The position numbers were made by a program, and so were the translations under genes. Of a DNA stretch of 64,000 nucleotides, positions 37,140 to 45,494 are shown one piece after another. The first letter of the stretch is position 1. Each line of letters opens with the position of its first letter. The stretch lies in the NCBI RefSeq assembly GCF_003999375.1, contig NZ_RJLC01000010.1, positions 186,001 to 250,000 of the forward strand, written 5' to 3'. The stretch is from Pseudidiomarina mangrovi. GTDB taxonomy: Bacteria > Pseudomonadota > Gammaproteobacteria > Enterobacterales > Alteromonadaceae. The notes beneath the pieces are model-generated. The model was not told where the DNA came from. It did no database searches and saw only the letters and a program-made list of their open reading frames with translations.

Positions 37140-38855
37140 TTAGCGGGATGGCGGGTACAGTTTGGGCAGCGCATCCAGCGCATCGGTTTGTTGCGTCTGC
37201 AGTTGTCGCTGCGCCGCTTGTAAAGCTCGCCACAAGGCTTTACCTTCTTGCCATGGTGCACTTGCTGAGGCATAGCGACATTGGCTCAGATGCTCTAGTT
37301 GGCTCTTTAATGGCGCATGCTGAAAATACTGCGCGAGTGCAGGTAATAATGGTGGTCGTAGGCCCAATTGCTGCTCAGCAAACAACTTCAGAGCCGACTC
37401 CGCTTGCAGTGCCGAATTACTCTCACAAGCGCGCTGCAATTGTTTCAATTGCAACGCCGGCTTAACGGTATGTGCAGGGGCGCTGACTGGGCGCTGGCGA
37501 AGGCGCTGTAGTTGCCACCACAGTAAGCTGGTGGTGGCGAGCCAAAGCACTGCTAATGCAACGGCGAGATACGGCCACCAGCCGGCATCATGGCGATATT
37601 CAATCCGAGCTGGTGCGGGTTCAGTGGCTTGTATCGGTTCGCGTTGCTGTGGTTGTGGTAGTTGTGGCTGTAGTCCAGATGCTGCCGCAATATCGATTTC
37701 AATGGGTTGAGAGAGACTGCGTTCGACGCGGCGGGTGACGGTATTGAACCAAGTTAATTGCTGCGCTGGGATCAGCAGACGACCACTTTGCTGCGGAATA
37801 ATCGCTACTTGCGTCAGTTGTTGGGCAATCAACTTACCGTTACGTTCACTGGTTTGCCGTTGGCTGGGTTCGGGATAGGTATCAGCATTGGCTAGTGGGG
37901 CTAATTGCAGCGGCGCGAGTAAATCACTCTGCACACCAATGGCGGTGACACGATAATTTAAGGTGAGTGGCTCACCAACTTTTCCTTGAGCGCTGTTGGT
38001 ATCAGCCAATTCGACGCTGATGGTGGCTAGCTCAGCGGGTAACCAACTAGCGTCAGCTGGCCATTCAGGGGGCACTGGCAACACGCTAATGGGCAGCTGT
38101 TGAGCTGAGGTTGTGACCGCTTCCGCGCTATTCATGCCGGTAAATGGCGACAGACTGCGGCCACTGTTTATTTGCCCATTAAAGATTGGTGCAGAGATGA
38201 CTAAATCGCCGGAGCGTTGAGGCGTAATCAGGTAGGTTCGTTTAAATACCTGATAGCGCTTGCCGTTGCGCATTTCATAGCTTTCTTGATCTTTTCCGAG
38301 TTGATTGATTTCGGCATTGTCGAGTTCTGGTGGCAGAATATTGCCACTGAGTAAATTAGCACCTAAATAAAGCGTTGCGGTTAATTGTAATTGCTGCTGC
38401 ACATAGAGTTCGTTGCGATCTAAGCTGACTTCCATAAATGCCGCTGGGGCTTGCTCGGCTTGCTGTTGCGCAGACAATGGTAACACTTCTAATGCAATGA
38501 CATTGGTACTGGCGCCACCAACTTGAAGTGGGCCGATTTGATAACGGCCTGGTGCAGTAGGTGCCTGCAGTAGGGTGCGAAATTCAGTGCTGCGCGAACT
38601 AGCGCCGTTGACTATTTGCGTGCTGGAACTGACTGAGGTGGAGAGCACGCGAAATTGATCGAGTTGCTGCTCGGGTTGCCAAGCGGTGCGTGATAGGTGG
38701 TCGTCAGCAATCACGGTCAGGGTAAAACTGCTGCCACTAGCGACTGGATTTTTATCCACACTAATATTTACCTCAACCGCTGAAATGGCTGAGCTCACGA
38801 TGAGAAGGCTGAGGGCTAGCAGCCGCGCTAGCAGCTTACGGAGTGCGGTTACCAC
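37140..38855 (-). CDS. batD: BatD family protein
   Basis: Last gene of the MoxR-Bat operon; 571 residues. Signal sequence (ARLLALSLLIVSSAISA), long beta-rich periplasmic region with Ig-like stretches (VNISVDKNPVASGSSFTLTV), and a transmembrane helix at about 425-447 (WWPYLAVALAVLWLATTSLLWW). A cytoplasmic tail follows. This is the BatD (oxygen-tolerance) layout; biochemical role unknown. The start is GTG at 38855, overlapping the preceding gene by 7 bp. The terminator at 37084 lies just past its stop. Confidence 0.83.
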   Translation of the reverse strand: MVTALRKLLARLLALSLLIVSSAISAVEVNISVDKNPVASGSSFTLTVIADDHLSRTAWQPEQQLDQFRVLSTSVSSSTQIVNGASSRSTEFRTLLQAPTAPGRYQIGPLQVGGASTNVIALEVLPLSAQQQAEQAPAAFMEVSLDRNELYVQQQLQLTATLYLGANLLSGNILPPELDNAEINQLGKDQESYEMRNGKRYQVFKRTYLITPQRSGDLVISAPIFNGQINSGRSLSPFTGMNSAEAVTTSAQQLPISVLPVPPEWPADASWLPAELATISVELADTNSAQGKVGEPLTLNYRVTAIGVQSDLLAPLQLAPLANADTYPEPSQRQTSERNGKLIAQQLTQVAIIPQQSGRLLIPAQQLTWFNTVTRRVERSLSQPIEIDIAAASGLQPQLPQPQQREPIQATEPAPARIEYRHDAGWWPYLAVALAVLWLATTSLLWWQLQRLRQRPVSAPAHTVKPALQLKQLQRACESNSALQAESALKLFAEQQLGLRPPLLPALAQYFQHAPLKSQLEHLSQCRYASASAPWQEGKALWRALQAAQRQLQTQQTDALDALPKLYPPSR

Positions 38856-40630
38856 TGTTGCTGTGCTCCTTTGGGTGGCCGTTGCAGACGTCGTTGTTGC
38901 GCTTCAAGGCGCATTTTATTGCGTAATAATAAGGCCGGATCATCGTCAATACGATTAAGCCATTGCTCGAGTTGTTGACGCTGCTCGTCCGTTAATTGTT
39001 GCTGGCGTTGTTCGTCACTCAGCGCTTGTTGCTCAGTGTCAGCGGCTTGCTGCTGTTCAGTTTGTTGCTGCTGCTCAGTCTGCTGTTGCTGTTCACGCTG
39101 TTGCTCGCTTTGCTGCTCACTTTGCTGATCACTTTGCTGATCACTTTGTTGTTCGCTTTGTTGCTGCTCAGATTGTTGTTCGCTCTGCTGTTGTTGCTGG
39201 TCAGACTGCTGTTGCTCGGACTGTTGCTGGTCGTTCTGTTGTTGATCAGATTGCTGCTGTTGTTGCAGTAATTGTTCCGCCAAGGCCATATTTTCGCGCG
39301 CTTCTAACCATTCTGGTCGCGCAGCGAGAGCTTGCTGGTAGGCATTGATGGCCTGTTGATAATCACCAAGTTGCATCCAACTGTTACCTTGGTTGTACCA
39401 ACCAATCGGGCTTTGATCGGCAGCAAAGTCAGCGAGAGCTTGCTCATAATTACCGGCACGGTAGTTGGCTGTAGCGCGCTGCCATGGGTCTTCGGCAAGT
39501 TGTTGCGCTTGTTGGTAATCACCTCGCTCGAGTGCCTGGTGAGCTTGCTGATAGGGAGTTTGCCACAGTTGCTGATACCACGTTGGGGGTTCTTGTGCAG
39601 GTACCGCCGGGGTATAGAGGGTCAGGCTGAGCAGGCCGAGTAAACTGGCTTGCAATGCGCCGCGGCGCGCTAGTGGCAGCACCAGTAATAACACCAATGG
39701 CCACAACCACGGTCCGCGGTCGAGCCATTGATCACCAACTTGTTGATCGTCTTGTTGCTTACCGTCGCGGCGCTGCGGGCCAGCAGCGGTTAAGGTAACT
39801 AGGTCGCTAGCATCGCGTTGCCATTGGCTAAATTGACCGCCACTAATAGCGGCTAGCTGTTGCAATAGTTCAGCATCTACGCGTGGTATCACCACCTCAC
39901 CGTTGGCATCGCGCAACAAACTACCGTCGAGTTGCTTAATCGGCGCTCCAGCAGCTGTACCCAGCGCCAAGATAGAAATGCGATTGGGTTGTTGGCGAAT
40001 GTAATCGGCTATTTCAGTGTAGTCGGCGGTATTAATACCGTCGGTTAGCCAGTAAATATCGCCATTAGCATAGCCTGACTCTTGTAACAGACGTTGTGCC
40101 AACTGCAACGCAGGTAGCGGAGCGCTGCCATATTCCGGCATTAATTCTGGGCTCAAGGCACGCACTAAATGGTTAATATTACGACCATCAGAGGTCAGTG
40201 GGCTAATGACATAAGCATCACCGGCATAGGCCACCAGACCAGTCTCACCATCGAGGTACTGACTCACCAAGGCCATCGCCTTGAATTGTAATTGCGACAA
40301 TCGGTTAGGGCTTAAGTCAGTGCTGCGCATCGACAAGGACATATCCACCACCAGTACTTGACCGTTATCAAGCTGATAGACCGGCTGTGGCAGACGTTCC
40401 CAGCTTGGCCCAGCTAGACTCAAAGTCGCTAGCGCTAATGCTAACAGTAGTTGCCAGCGTTGTGGCCGCTGCACACTACCTGAATCACGGACCAGCACCT
40501 GCGCCAGATGAGTCGGCAGCAGTTGATGCCAGCCATGGCCGTGCTGCGGGCGCCGCCACCACCACAGTAGTAACGGAATGAGCGCGAGTAATAGCAGCCA
40601 CCAAGGTCGTAACAGATGAAAATCAGCCAT
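38849..40630 (-). CDS. batB: BatB/BatC-type VWA-TPR membrane protein
   Basis: 593 residues combining what are often two genes (BatB and BatC). N-terminal transmembrane segment (LLLLALIPLLLWW), von Willebrand A domain with MIDAS DMSLS near residue 93, further hydrophobic segments about 300-350 and TPR repeats about 385-455 (GWYNQGNSWMQLGDYQQAINAY). A Gln/Ser/Glu/Asp low-complexity stretch of about 90 residues then precedes a basic C-terminus. In related operons the VWA and TPR parts act on the periplasmic face. The reading frame is intact through the repeat. Confidence 0.85.
   Translation of the reverse strand: MADFHLLRPWWLLLLALIPLLLWWWRRPQHGHGWHQLLPTHLAQVLVRDSGSVQRPQRWQLLLALALATLSLAGPSWERLPQPVYQLDNGQVLVVDMSLSMRSTDLSPNRLSQLQFKAMALVSQYLDGETGLVAYAGDAYVISPLTSDGRNINHLVRALSPELMPEYGSAPLPALQLAQRLLQESGYANGDIYWLTDGINTADYTEIADYIRQQPNRISILALGTAAGAPIKQLDGSLLRDANGEVVIPRVDAELLQQLAAISGGQFSQWQRDASDLVTLTAAGPQRRDGKQQDDQQVGDQWLDRGPWLWPLVLLLVLPLARRGALQASLLGLLSLTLYTPAVPAQEPPTWYQQLWQTPYQQAHQALERGDYQQAQQLAEDPWQRATANYRAGNYEQALADFAADQSPIGWYNQGNSWMQLGDYQQAINAYQQALAARPEWLEARENMALAEQLLQQQQQSDQQQNDQQQSEQQQSDQQQQQSEQQSEQQQSEQQSDQQSDQQSEQQSEQQREQQQQTEQQQQTEQQQAADTEQQALSDEQRQQQLTDEQRQQLEQWLNRIDDDPALLLRNKMRLEAQQRRLQRPPKGAQQQW
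39001..39270 (-). repeat. Gln-rich low-complexity coding repeat inside the VWA-TPR gene
   Basis: Imperfect tandem units built on CAGCAA codons with single Ser, Glu, Asp or Asn interruptions (units such as SEQQ, SDQQ, TEQQQ). Seen on the plus strand as repeated TTGCTGCTC-like units. The repeat unit is mostly a multiple of three, so length change would normally preserve the frame. Confidence 0.85.
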
Positions 40631-41621
40631 TCGAACTCCTTAATTGAGCTACTAATGGCGCTTGTCGGAGCAGCAGCCAGAGCAATGCCAATGCCACCGC
40701 GAAACCTGCTGGCCAGTGGAATAAGCTGCGTTGTGGGCGCAATAACTGCTGCTCTCCGGCGACCGGTTCGTACTGATCCAGGGTTTGATAGATTTGTTCT
40801 AGCTCTTCGGTACTGCGGGCACGGAAATACTGACCGCCGGTTTGCTCAGCGAGGCTGCGTAGCATGTCTTCATCGAGGTCACGACTGGGGTTGACCCGGC
40901 GGCGACCAAAAAAGCCGTCTACCACAATCTCGTCAGCACCAACACCAATTGCATAGATTTTAACCCCATAGAATTTAGCCAATTCTAGGGCTTGTTCCGG
41001 CGATACGCTGCCGGCGGTGTTCTGACCATCGGTTAAAAGCACCAGAATATTATTGCTTTGCTCGCGCTCACGAAAGCGTTTTACACTGAGCGCGATGGCG
41101 TCGCCAATTGCTGTGCGTTCACCAATTAGGCGCAACACCGCTTCATCTAATAATTGCTGAACAGTGCGCCGGTCATAGGTCATGGGTGCTTGCACATAGG
41201 CGGTATCAGCAAAAAGAATGAGGCCGAGACGATCACCGCTGCGGCGCGCAATAAAGTCGTTGAGCACATGTTTAACCATGGTCAGACGGTCAACTTGATT
41301 ACCGGCAATGGCCATATCAGCTATTTCCATGCTTACCGATAAATCAACCGCTATCATCATTTCGCGCGCTTGATTTTGTATTGGTAGTGGTTCTCCCAGC
41401 CATTGCGGACGCATCATTGCGATCACTGCGCTGGTCCAAATCAACAGTGCTAACAGCAGTGGCCATAGCGCGCCGCGATGAGACAACGTTTGTTTTGATG
41501 GCGGTGGTAAATGCGGTAGCCATAGTTGCGAGAATTGCGGCGCACGCGCTTTTGCGAAGCGTCGAATGAGTAATGGTAGTGGCCAAAGCAGCGCCAACCA
41601 GGGCCAAGCAAATTCAATCAT
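40623..41621 (-). CDS. batA: BatA-type VWA membrane protein
   Basis: 332 residues: two N-terminal hydrophobic segments (FAWPWLALLWPLPLLI; LLLALLIWTSAVIAM), a von Willebrand A domain with intact MIDAS DLSVS near residue 93 and TDG near 200, and a C-terminal membrane helix (about 305-322). This is the usual BatA layout in MoxR operons. It overlaps batB by 8 bp and the DUF4381 gene by 4 bp. A metal-dependent adhesion or scaffold role in envelope stress is inferred from the family. Confidence 0.87.
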   Translation of the reverse strand: MIEFAWPWLALLWPLPLLIRRFAKARAPQFSQLWLPHLPPPSKQTLSHRGALWPLLLALLIWTSAVIAMMRPQWLGEPLPIQNQAREMMIAVDLSVSMEIADMAIAGNQVDRLTMVKHVLNDFIARRSGDRLGLILFADTAYVQAPMTYDRRTVQQLLDEAVLRLIGERTAIGDAIALSVKRFREREQSNNILVLLTDGQNTAGSVSPEQALELAKFYGVKIYAIGVGADEIVVDGFFGRRRVNPSRDLDEDMLRSLAEQTGGQYFRARSTEELEQIYQTLDQYEPVAGEQQLLRPQRSLFHWPAGFAVALALLWLLLRQAPLVAQLRSSNG

Positions 41622-42103
41622 GCGCGCGCGTCCTTACTGGCTTTGCTGGGCGGTAACGCATGCCGTAGCCAATAGCGCGCCAGTTGCTGATACTGCTCGC
41701 AGCTCACGTTGCTAGTGGGCTGATAAGCCGATTGCTGTAATTGTTGTAGCAATGCCCGTTGCTGTGGCTGAGTGCGCCGCGGCAACTGCTGCAGTAAAAA
41801 CCCAAACCAAGCGGCCCCCGAAAGCGAGGCGACATGGTTGGCATCAAAGTAGCCCAAACAGGCCTGTTTGAGCACCAGCGTGATGGCATTAAAGTTACTT
41901 GCCGGTTGGCGCAGCGCACGCAAGGCGGCGCGGCGAACACGGCGGTGTTGATAATAACGATTGAGGGCAATGGCGCTGGTGACCAGCGCCACCATAGCCA
42001 GCACTATGAGCACATACCACGCCGGTGCTAATGGCCACCAACTGGCGGCCGGGGCAGCAACAATATCATGCAGTTCGGCTAATGGTTGCGCGCTATCGAT
42101 CAT
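41618..42103 (-). CDS. DUF4381 family membrane protein
   Basis: 161 residues, one transmembrane helix near the N-terminus (about 26-48, APAWYVLIVLAMVALVTSAIAL) and a cytoplasmic helical domain. Matches in size and position the DUF4381 proteins found between DUF58 and VWA genes in MoxR operons. The ATG at 42103 is preferred: it makes an ATGA overlap with the upstream stop and has GGAG 8 nt before it. Function unknown. Confidence 0.78.
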   Translation of the reverse strand: MIDSAQPLAELHDIVAAPAASWWPLAPAWYVLIVLAMVALVTSAIALNRYYQHRRVRRAALRALRQPASNFNAITLVLKQACLGYFDANHVASLSGAAWFGFLLQQLPRRTQPQQRALLQQLQQSAYQPTSNVSCEQYQQLARYWLRHALPPSKASKDARA

Positions 42104-43065
42104 AAGCGTAGCTCCGGCCATTGTTGTTCCAGTGCGCTGGCGGCACTGACCTGGCTTAACACGATGCCATGCTGTTGCATGGCCTGTTCAAGCTGCTGTT
42201 GCTGGCTGGCGGCAAAATGCTGGAATTGCTGACGCGTATCAGCAGTATGGGCCGGCATACGCCACTGTCTTACCGAGTCGGTTAAACTCAAGTTGTAGCC
42301 GGCTAATTGCTTGGGCAGCTGCCGTTCCAGCGGGTCATAGAGCTGAATGGCCTGTACTTGGCAATGACGTTGTAATGCTTGCAGCAGCTGCCAATGTGGC
42401 TCTTTGGTCGCAGCCCAGTCGCTGAGCAGGTAAATACGTGTCCCTGGTTTTGCCAGTTGTTGGGTGCGCTCTAGTAATTTTTGCCAGACCTGTTCAGCAC
42501 TGTTGTCTACGCTGTCATGCTGCTGCCAGCTACTGATACTGTGTTGCTGTTGCTGGATCAGCTGTTGAATTATTTGCATTACCCCATGCTGACGCGCTTG
42601 CGGGCGTACTTCACTATGGCCTTCTGCGCTGCCTATTAAGGCTCCTACGCGGTCGCCGCGACTGACCGCTTGCCACGCCAGGGCAGCCACTAAATGACAG
42701 GCCTGGACTGATTTGAGCAGCAAGCTGGAACCAAAGTGCATAGCATGGCTGAGATCAACCACAAACAGCACTGGGCGCTCGCGTTCTTCACGGAATAACT
42801 TGGTGTGCGGTGCGCCAGTGCGCGCGGTGACACGCCAATCAATGGTGCGCACGTCGTCACCGGCTTGATAATGACGCACTTCATCAAACTCCATACCGCG
42901 GCCTTTGATTTTTGATTGCAGTGCACCATTATTGCTGCGCGCCGGACGACTGCGCTGCAGCCGACTAAAGGCTGCTACTTTACTGCGGTAATACATTAAC
43001 TCGGCGCTGCCGACATGAACGCCATCGCTATGCCAAGTTTGTAGCCAGTCAGTTGGGCTCATCAT
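42100..43065 (-). CDS. DUF58 domain protein
   Basis: 321 residues, soluble. Contains the DUF58 signature: RGMEFDEVRHYQAGDDVRTIDWRVTAR (about residues 56-82) followed by FREERERPVLFVVDLS, a VWA-like core with DLSHAM. Always linked to MoxR ATPases, whose substrate it may be. The start overlaps the moxR stop by one base. Function beyond this is not known. Confidence 0.87.
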   Translation of the reverse strand: MMSPTDWLQTWHSDGVHVGSAELMYYRSKVAAFSRLQRSRPARSNNGALQSKIKGRGMEFDEVRHYQAGDDVRTIDWRVTARTGAPHTKLFREERERPVLFVVDLSHAMHFGSSLLLKSVQACHLVAALAWQAVSRGDRVGALIGSAEGHSEVRPQARQHGVMQIIQQLIQQQQHSISSWQQHDSVDNSAEQVWQKLLERTQQLAKPGTRIYLLSDWAATKEPHWQLLQALQRHCQVQAIQLYDPLERQLPKQLAGYNLSLTDSVRQWRMPAHTADTRQQFQHFAASQQQQLEQAMQQHGIVLSQVSAASALEQQWPELRL

Positions 43066-44021
43066 TAGGGTGCAGGCACCGCCTGCAGAATAGCTTGCAG
43101 CACCTGGTCAGGGCTAACCCCCTCGGCTTCGGCTTGATAGCTGAGAATGATACGATGGCGCAGGGCATATAAGAACACTTGCTGAATATCGTCAGGAGTG
43201 ACGAAATCACGCCCAGCCAACCAGGCTTTGGCACGCGCACAGCGATCAAGCGCAATAGTGGCCCGTGGCGAGGCGCCGTAGCTTAACCAACGGGCGATAT
43301 CAGCACTGTAATGCTGTGCTTGGCGGGTGGCGATAACCAGTTGCACCAAATAATTCTCGACCGCTTCATCCATGTAGATAGCCAATACTTCTTTGCGGGC
43401 AGCAAAAATATCGCTTTGGCGCACGGGCTTAGGCATGCTGAGCTGACCACTGAGTTGCTCGCCACGGGTCAATTGCAGAATTTTAAGTTCGGTATCCGCC
43501 GCCGGATAATCCAAATTAAGTTTCATTAAAAAGCGGTCAAGCTGCGCTTCCGGCAGTGGGTAAGTGCCTTCCTGCTCCAGCGGGTTCTGCGTTGCTAACA
43601 CTAAAAATAGTTCTGGCAGCGGGTAGGTGGTTTGGCCAACGGTGATTTGCCGCTCTGCCATGGCCTCTAATAACGCCGATTGCACTTTCGCTGGTGCGCG
43701 GTTGATTTCATCAGCGAGAATGACATGATGGAATAACGGCCCTTGTTGAAACACAAATTGGCCGGTTTCGGGGCGATAAATATCAGTACCCGTTAGGTCA
43801 GCTGGGAGTAGGTCTGGGGTAAATTGGATACGGTGAAAGCTGCCTTCGATACCGCCAGCAAGGGCATTGACGGCGCGGGTTTTAGCCAGCCCCGGTGGGC
43901 CCTCAACCAATAAATGGCCATCGGCCAACACAGCGATCAATAGTGCCTCGGTGAACTCGGGTTGACCTAAAACTTGGCTGTCAAGATAGTCGCGCAGGGC
44001 TTGAAATTGTTCGGCTGCCAT
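43065..44021 (-). CDS. MoxR family AAA+ ATPase
   Basis: 318-residue chaperone-like ATPase, first gene of the six-gene operon. Walker A GPPGLAKTRAVNALA near residue 40, Walker B VILADEINRAP, sensor ATQNPLEQEGTYPLPEAQLDRFLMKL. The ATG at 44021 is chosen because AAGGATTTTC stands before it; a start 16 codons earlier is less likely. Family members mature or metal-load VWA proteins, here probably BatA and BatB. It is divergent from fadI. Confidence 0.92.
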   Translation of the reverse strand: MAAEQFQALRDYLDSQVLGQPEFTEALLIAVLADGHLLVEGPPGLAKTRAVNALAGGIEGSFHRIQFTPDLLPADLTGTDIYRPETGQFVFQQGPLFHHVILADEINRAPAKVQSALLEAMAERQITVGQTTYPLPELFLVLATQNPLEQEGTYPLPEAQLDRFLMKLNLDYPAADTELKILQLTRGEQLSGQLSMPKPVRQSDIFAARKEVLAIYMDEAVENYLVQLVIATRQAQHYSADIARWLSYGASPRATIALDRCARAKAWLAGRDFVTPDDIQQVFLYALRHRIILSYQAEAEGVSPDQVLQAILQAVPAP

Positions 44022-44127
44022 GAAAATCCTTAGTGAGTTTAATAACATCGCTATACTGTAAGGGTGCACTTTACCGAAAACAACGGTTTTATTCTCGCCA
44101 CAGACCCGCTAAAATTTGTAATCAAGT

Positions 44128-44144
44128 GTGAGGTCAGACCAGAT
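44128..44144 (+). promoter_or_regulatory. FadR-type operator upstream of fadI
   Basis: GTGAGGTCAGACCAGAT. The core GGTCAGACC is a perfect palindrome and the right half GACCAGAT matches the FadR consensus half-site exactly. It is 39 bp before the fadI start, as expected for repression relieved by acyl-CoA. It also lies about 105 bp before the divergent moxR gene. Confidence 0.75.
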
Positions 44145-44183
44145 TAACGATTCATCACCGCATTCATGTACAGGGGAACACAG

Positions 44184-45494
44184 ATGGCAGCACGACAACA
44201 ATTGCTCACCGCGAGCGGCGACCGCATCGCGATTGTAGCAGGCTTACGCACACCGTTTGCCAAGCAGGCAAGCTATTTTCATGGCGTACCAGCGTTGGAT
44301 ATGGGCAAGATGGTGGTGCAGGAGCTGCTGAATCGCTACAACTTAGACCCGCGCGAAGTTGAGCAGTTGGTATTTGGGCAAGTGGTACAAATGCCATCTG
44401 CGCCTAACATTGCTCGCGAAATTGTGCTGGGTACTAGCCTACCGGTTAGCACTGATGCCTACAGCGTGTCACGCGCCTGTGCGACCAGTTTTCAAGCGAC
44501 CGTCAACGTGGTTGAGAGCATGCTGGCGGGCAACATCAGCGTAGCTATTGCAGGTGGTGCAGATTCATCATCGGTGCTGCCGATTGGGGTATCACGGGCG
44601 CTTGCGCATGCCTTGGTTGACCTCAATAAAGCCCGCAGTTTGGGCCAGCGCTTGGCAATTTTCCGCCGTTTGCGCTTGAAGGATCTGTTGCCGGTGCCAC
44701 CGGCCATTGCCGAGTACAGTACCGGCCTGAGCATGGGTGATACCGCTGAGCAAATGGCTAAAACTCATGGCATTAGTCGTGCTGATCAAGATGCCTTAGC
44801 GCACCGCTCACACACGCTGGCTCATGCCGCCTGGGAAGATGGCAAATTGGACGATGAAGTCATGACCGCTTATGCCGAACCATTTAAAGATTTTCTACGC
44901 CGCGACAACACCATTCGCAGCGACAGCAAGCTCGAAGGTTATGCCAAATTGAAGCCAGTGTTTGACCGCAAGCATGGCTCAGTGACAGCGGCTAATTCCA
45001 CCGCGCTGACCGACGGTGCAGCAGCCTTGTTAATGATGACCGAGAGTAAAGCTAAAGCGTTAGGCTACGAGGTGCTCGGCTATGTGCGTAGCTATGCTTT
45101 TACGGCTATTGACGTGCATCAGGACATGCTAATGGGGCCATCTTATGCCACGCCGTTGGCATTAGAGCGCGCCGGCATGCAGCTAGCCGATTTAGATCTG
45201 ATTGAAATGCATGAGGCGTTTGCGGCACAGGCGTTGGCCAACGTAAAAATGTTTGCTAGCAAACGTTTTGCTGAGCAGCATTTGAATCGCAGTCAAGCTA
45301 TTGGCGAGATTGATATGGACAAATTTAACGTGTTAGGTGGCTCGTTGGCGTATGGTCATCCATTTGCCGCCACTGGTGCGCGTTTAATTACCCAAACCTT
45401 GCGTGAATTACGCCGTCGCGGTGGCGGTACGGCGTTGACCACAGCCTGTGCGGCCGGTGGTTTAGGTGCGGCGATGATTTTGGAGAGCAACTAA
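44184..45494 (+). CDS. fadI: Acetyl-CoA acyltransferase (3-ketoacyl-CoA thiolase) FadI
   Basis: Thiolytic step of beta-oxidation, partner of FadJ. Nucleophile Cys99 in [10 protein letters not shown]; the C-terminal HPFAATGAR and [11 protein letters not shown] hold the catalytic His and Cys. Length 436 equals E. coli FadI, supporting the ATG at 44184 (AGGGGA upstream) over an earlier in-frame start. The stop shares a base with the fadJ start (TAATG). Confidence 0.95.
   Translation: MAARQQLLTASGDRIAIVAGLRTPFAKQASYFHGVPALDMGKMVVQELLNRYNLDPREVEQLVFGQVVQMPSAPNIAREIVLGTSLPVSTDAYSVSRACATSFQATVNVVESMLAGNISVAIAGGADSSSVLPIGVSRALAHALVDLNKARSLGQRLAIFRRLRLKDLLPVPPAIAEYSTGLSMGDTAEQMAKTHGISRADQDALAHRSHTLAHAAWEDGKLDDEVMTAYAEPFKDFLRRDNTIRSDSKLEGYAKLKPVFDRKHGSVTAANSTALTDGAAALLMMTESKAKALGYEVLGYVRSYAFTAIDVHQDMLMGPSYATPLALERAGMQLADLDLIEMHEAFAAQALANVKMFASKRFAEQHLNRSQAIGEIDMDKFNVLGGSLAYGHPFAATGARLITQTLRELRRRGGGTALTTACAAGGLGAAMILESN

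Noticed and set aside
39001-39270. CRISPR-like short repeats
   Set aside because: Units are in-frame codon repeats without spacers and no cas gene is present.
38996-39271. Plus-strand Leu-rich frame
   Set aside because: It is the mirror of the Gln-rich repeat of the VWA-TPR gene; no ribosome site.
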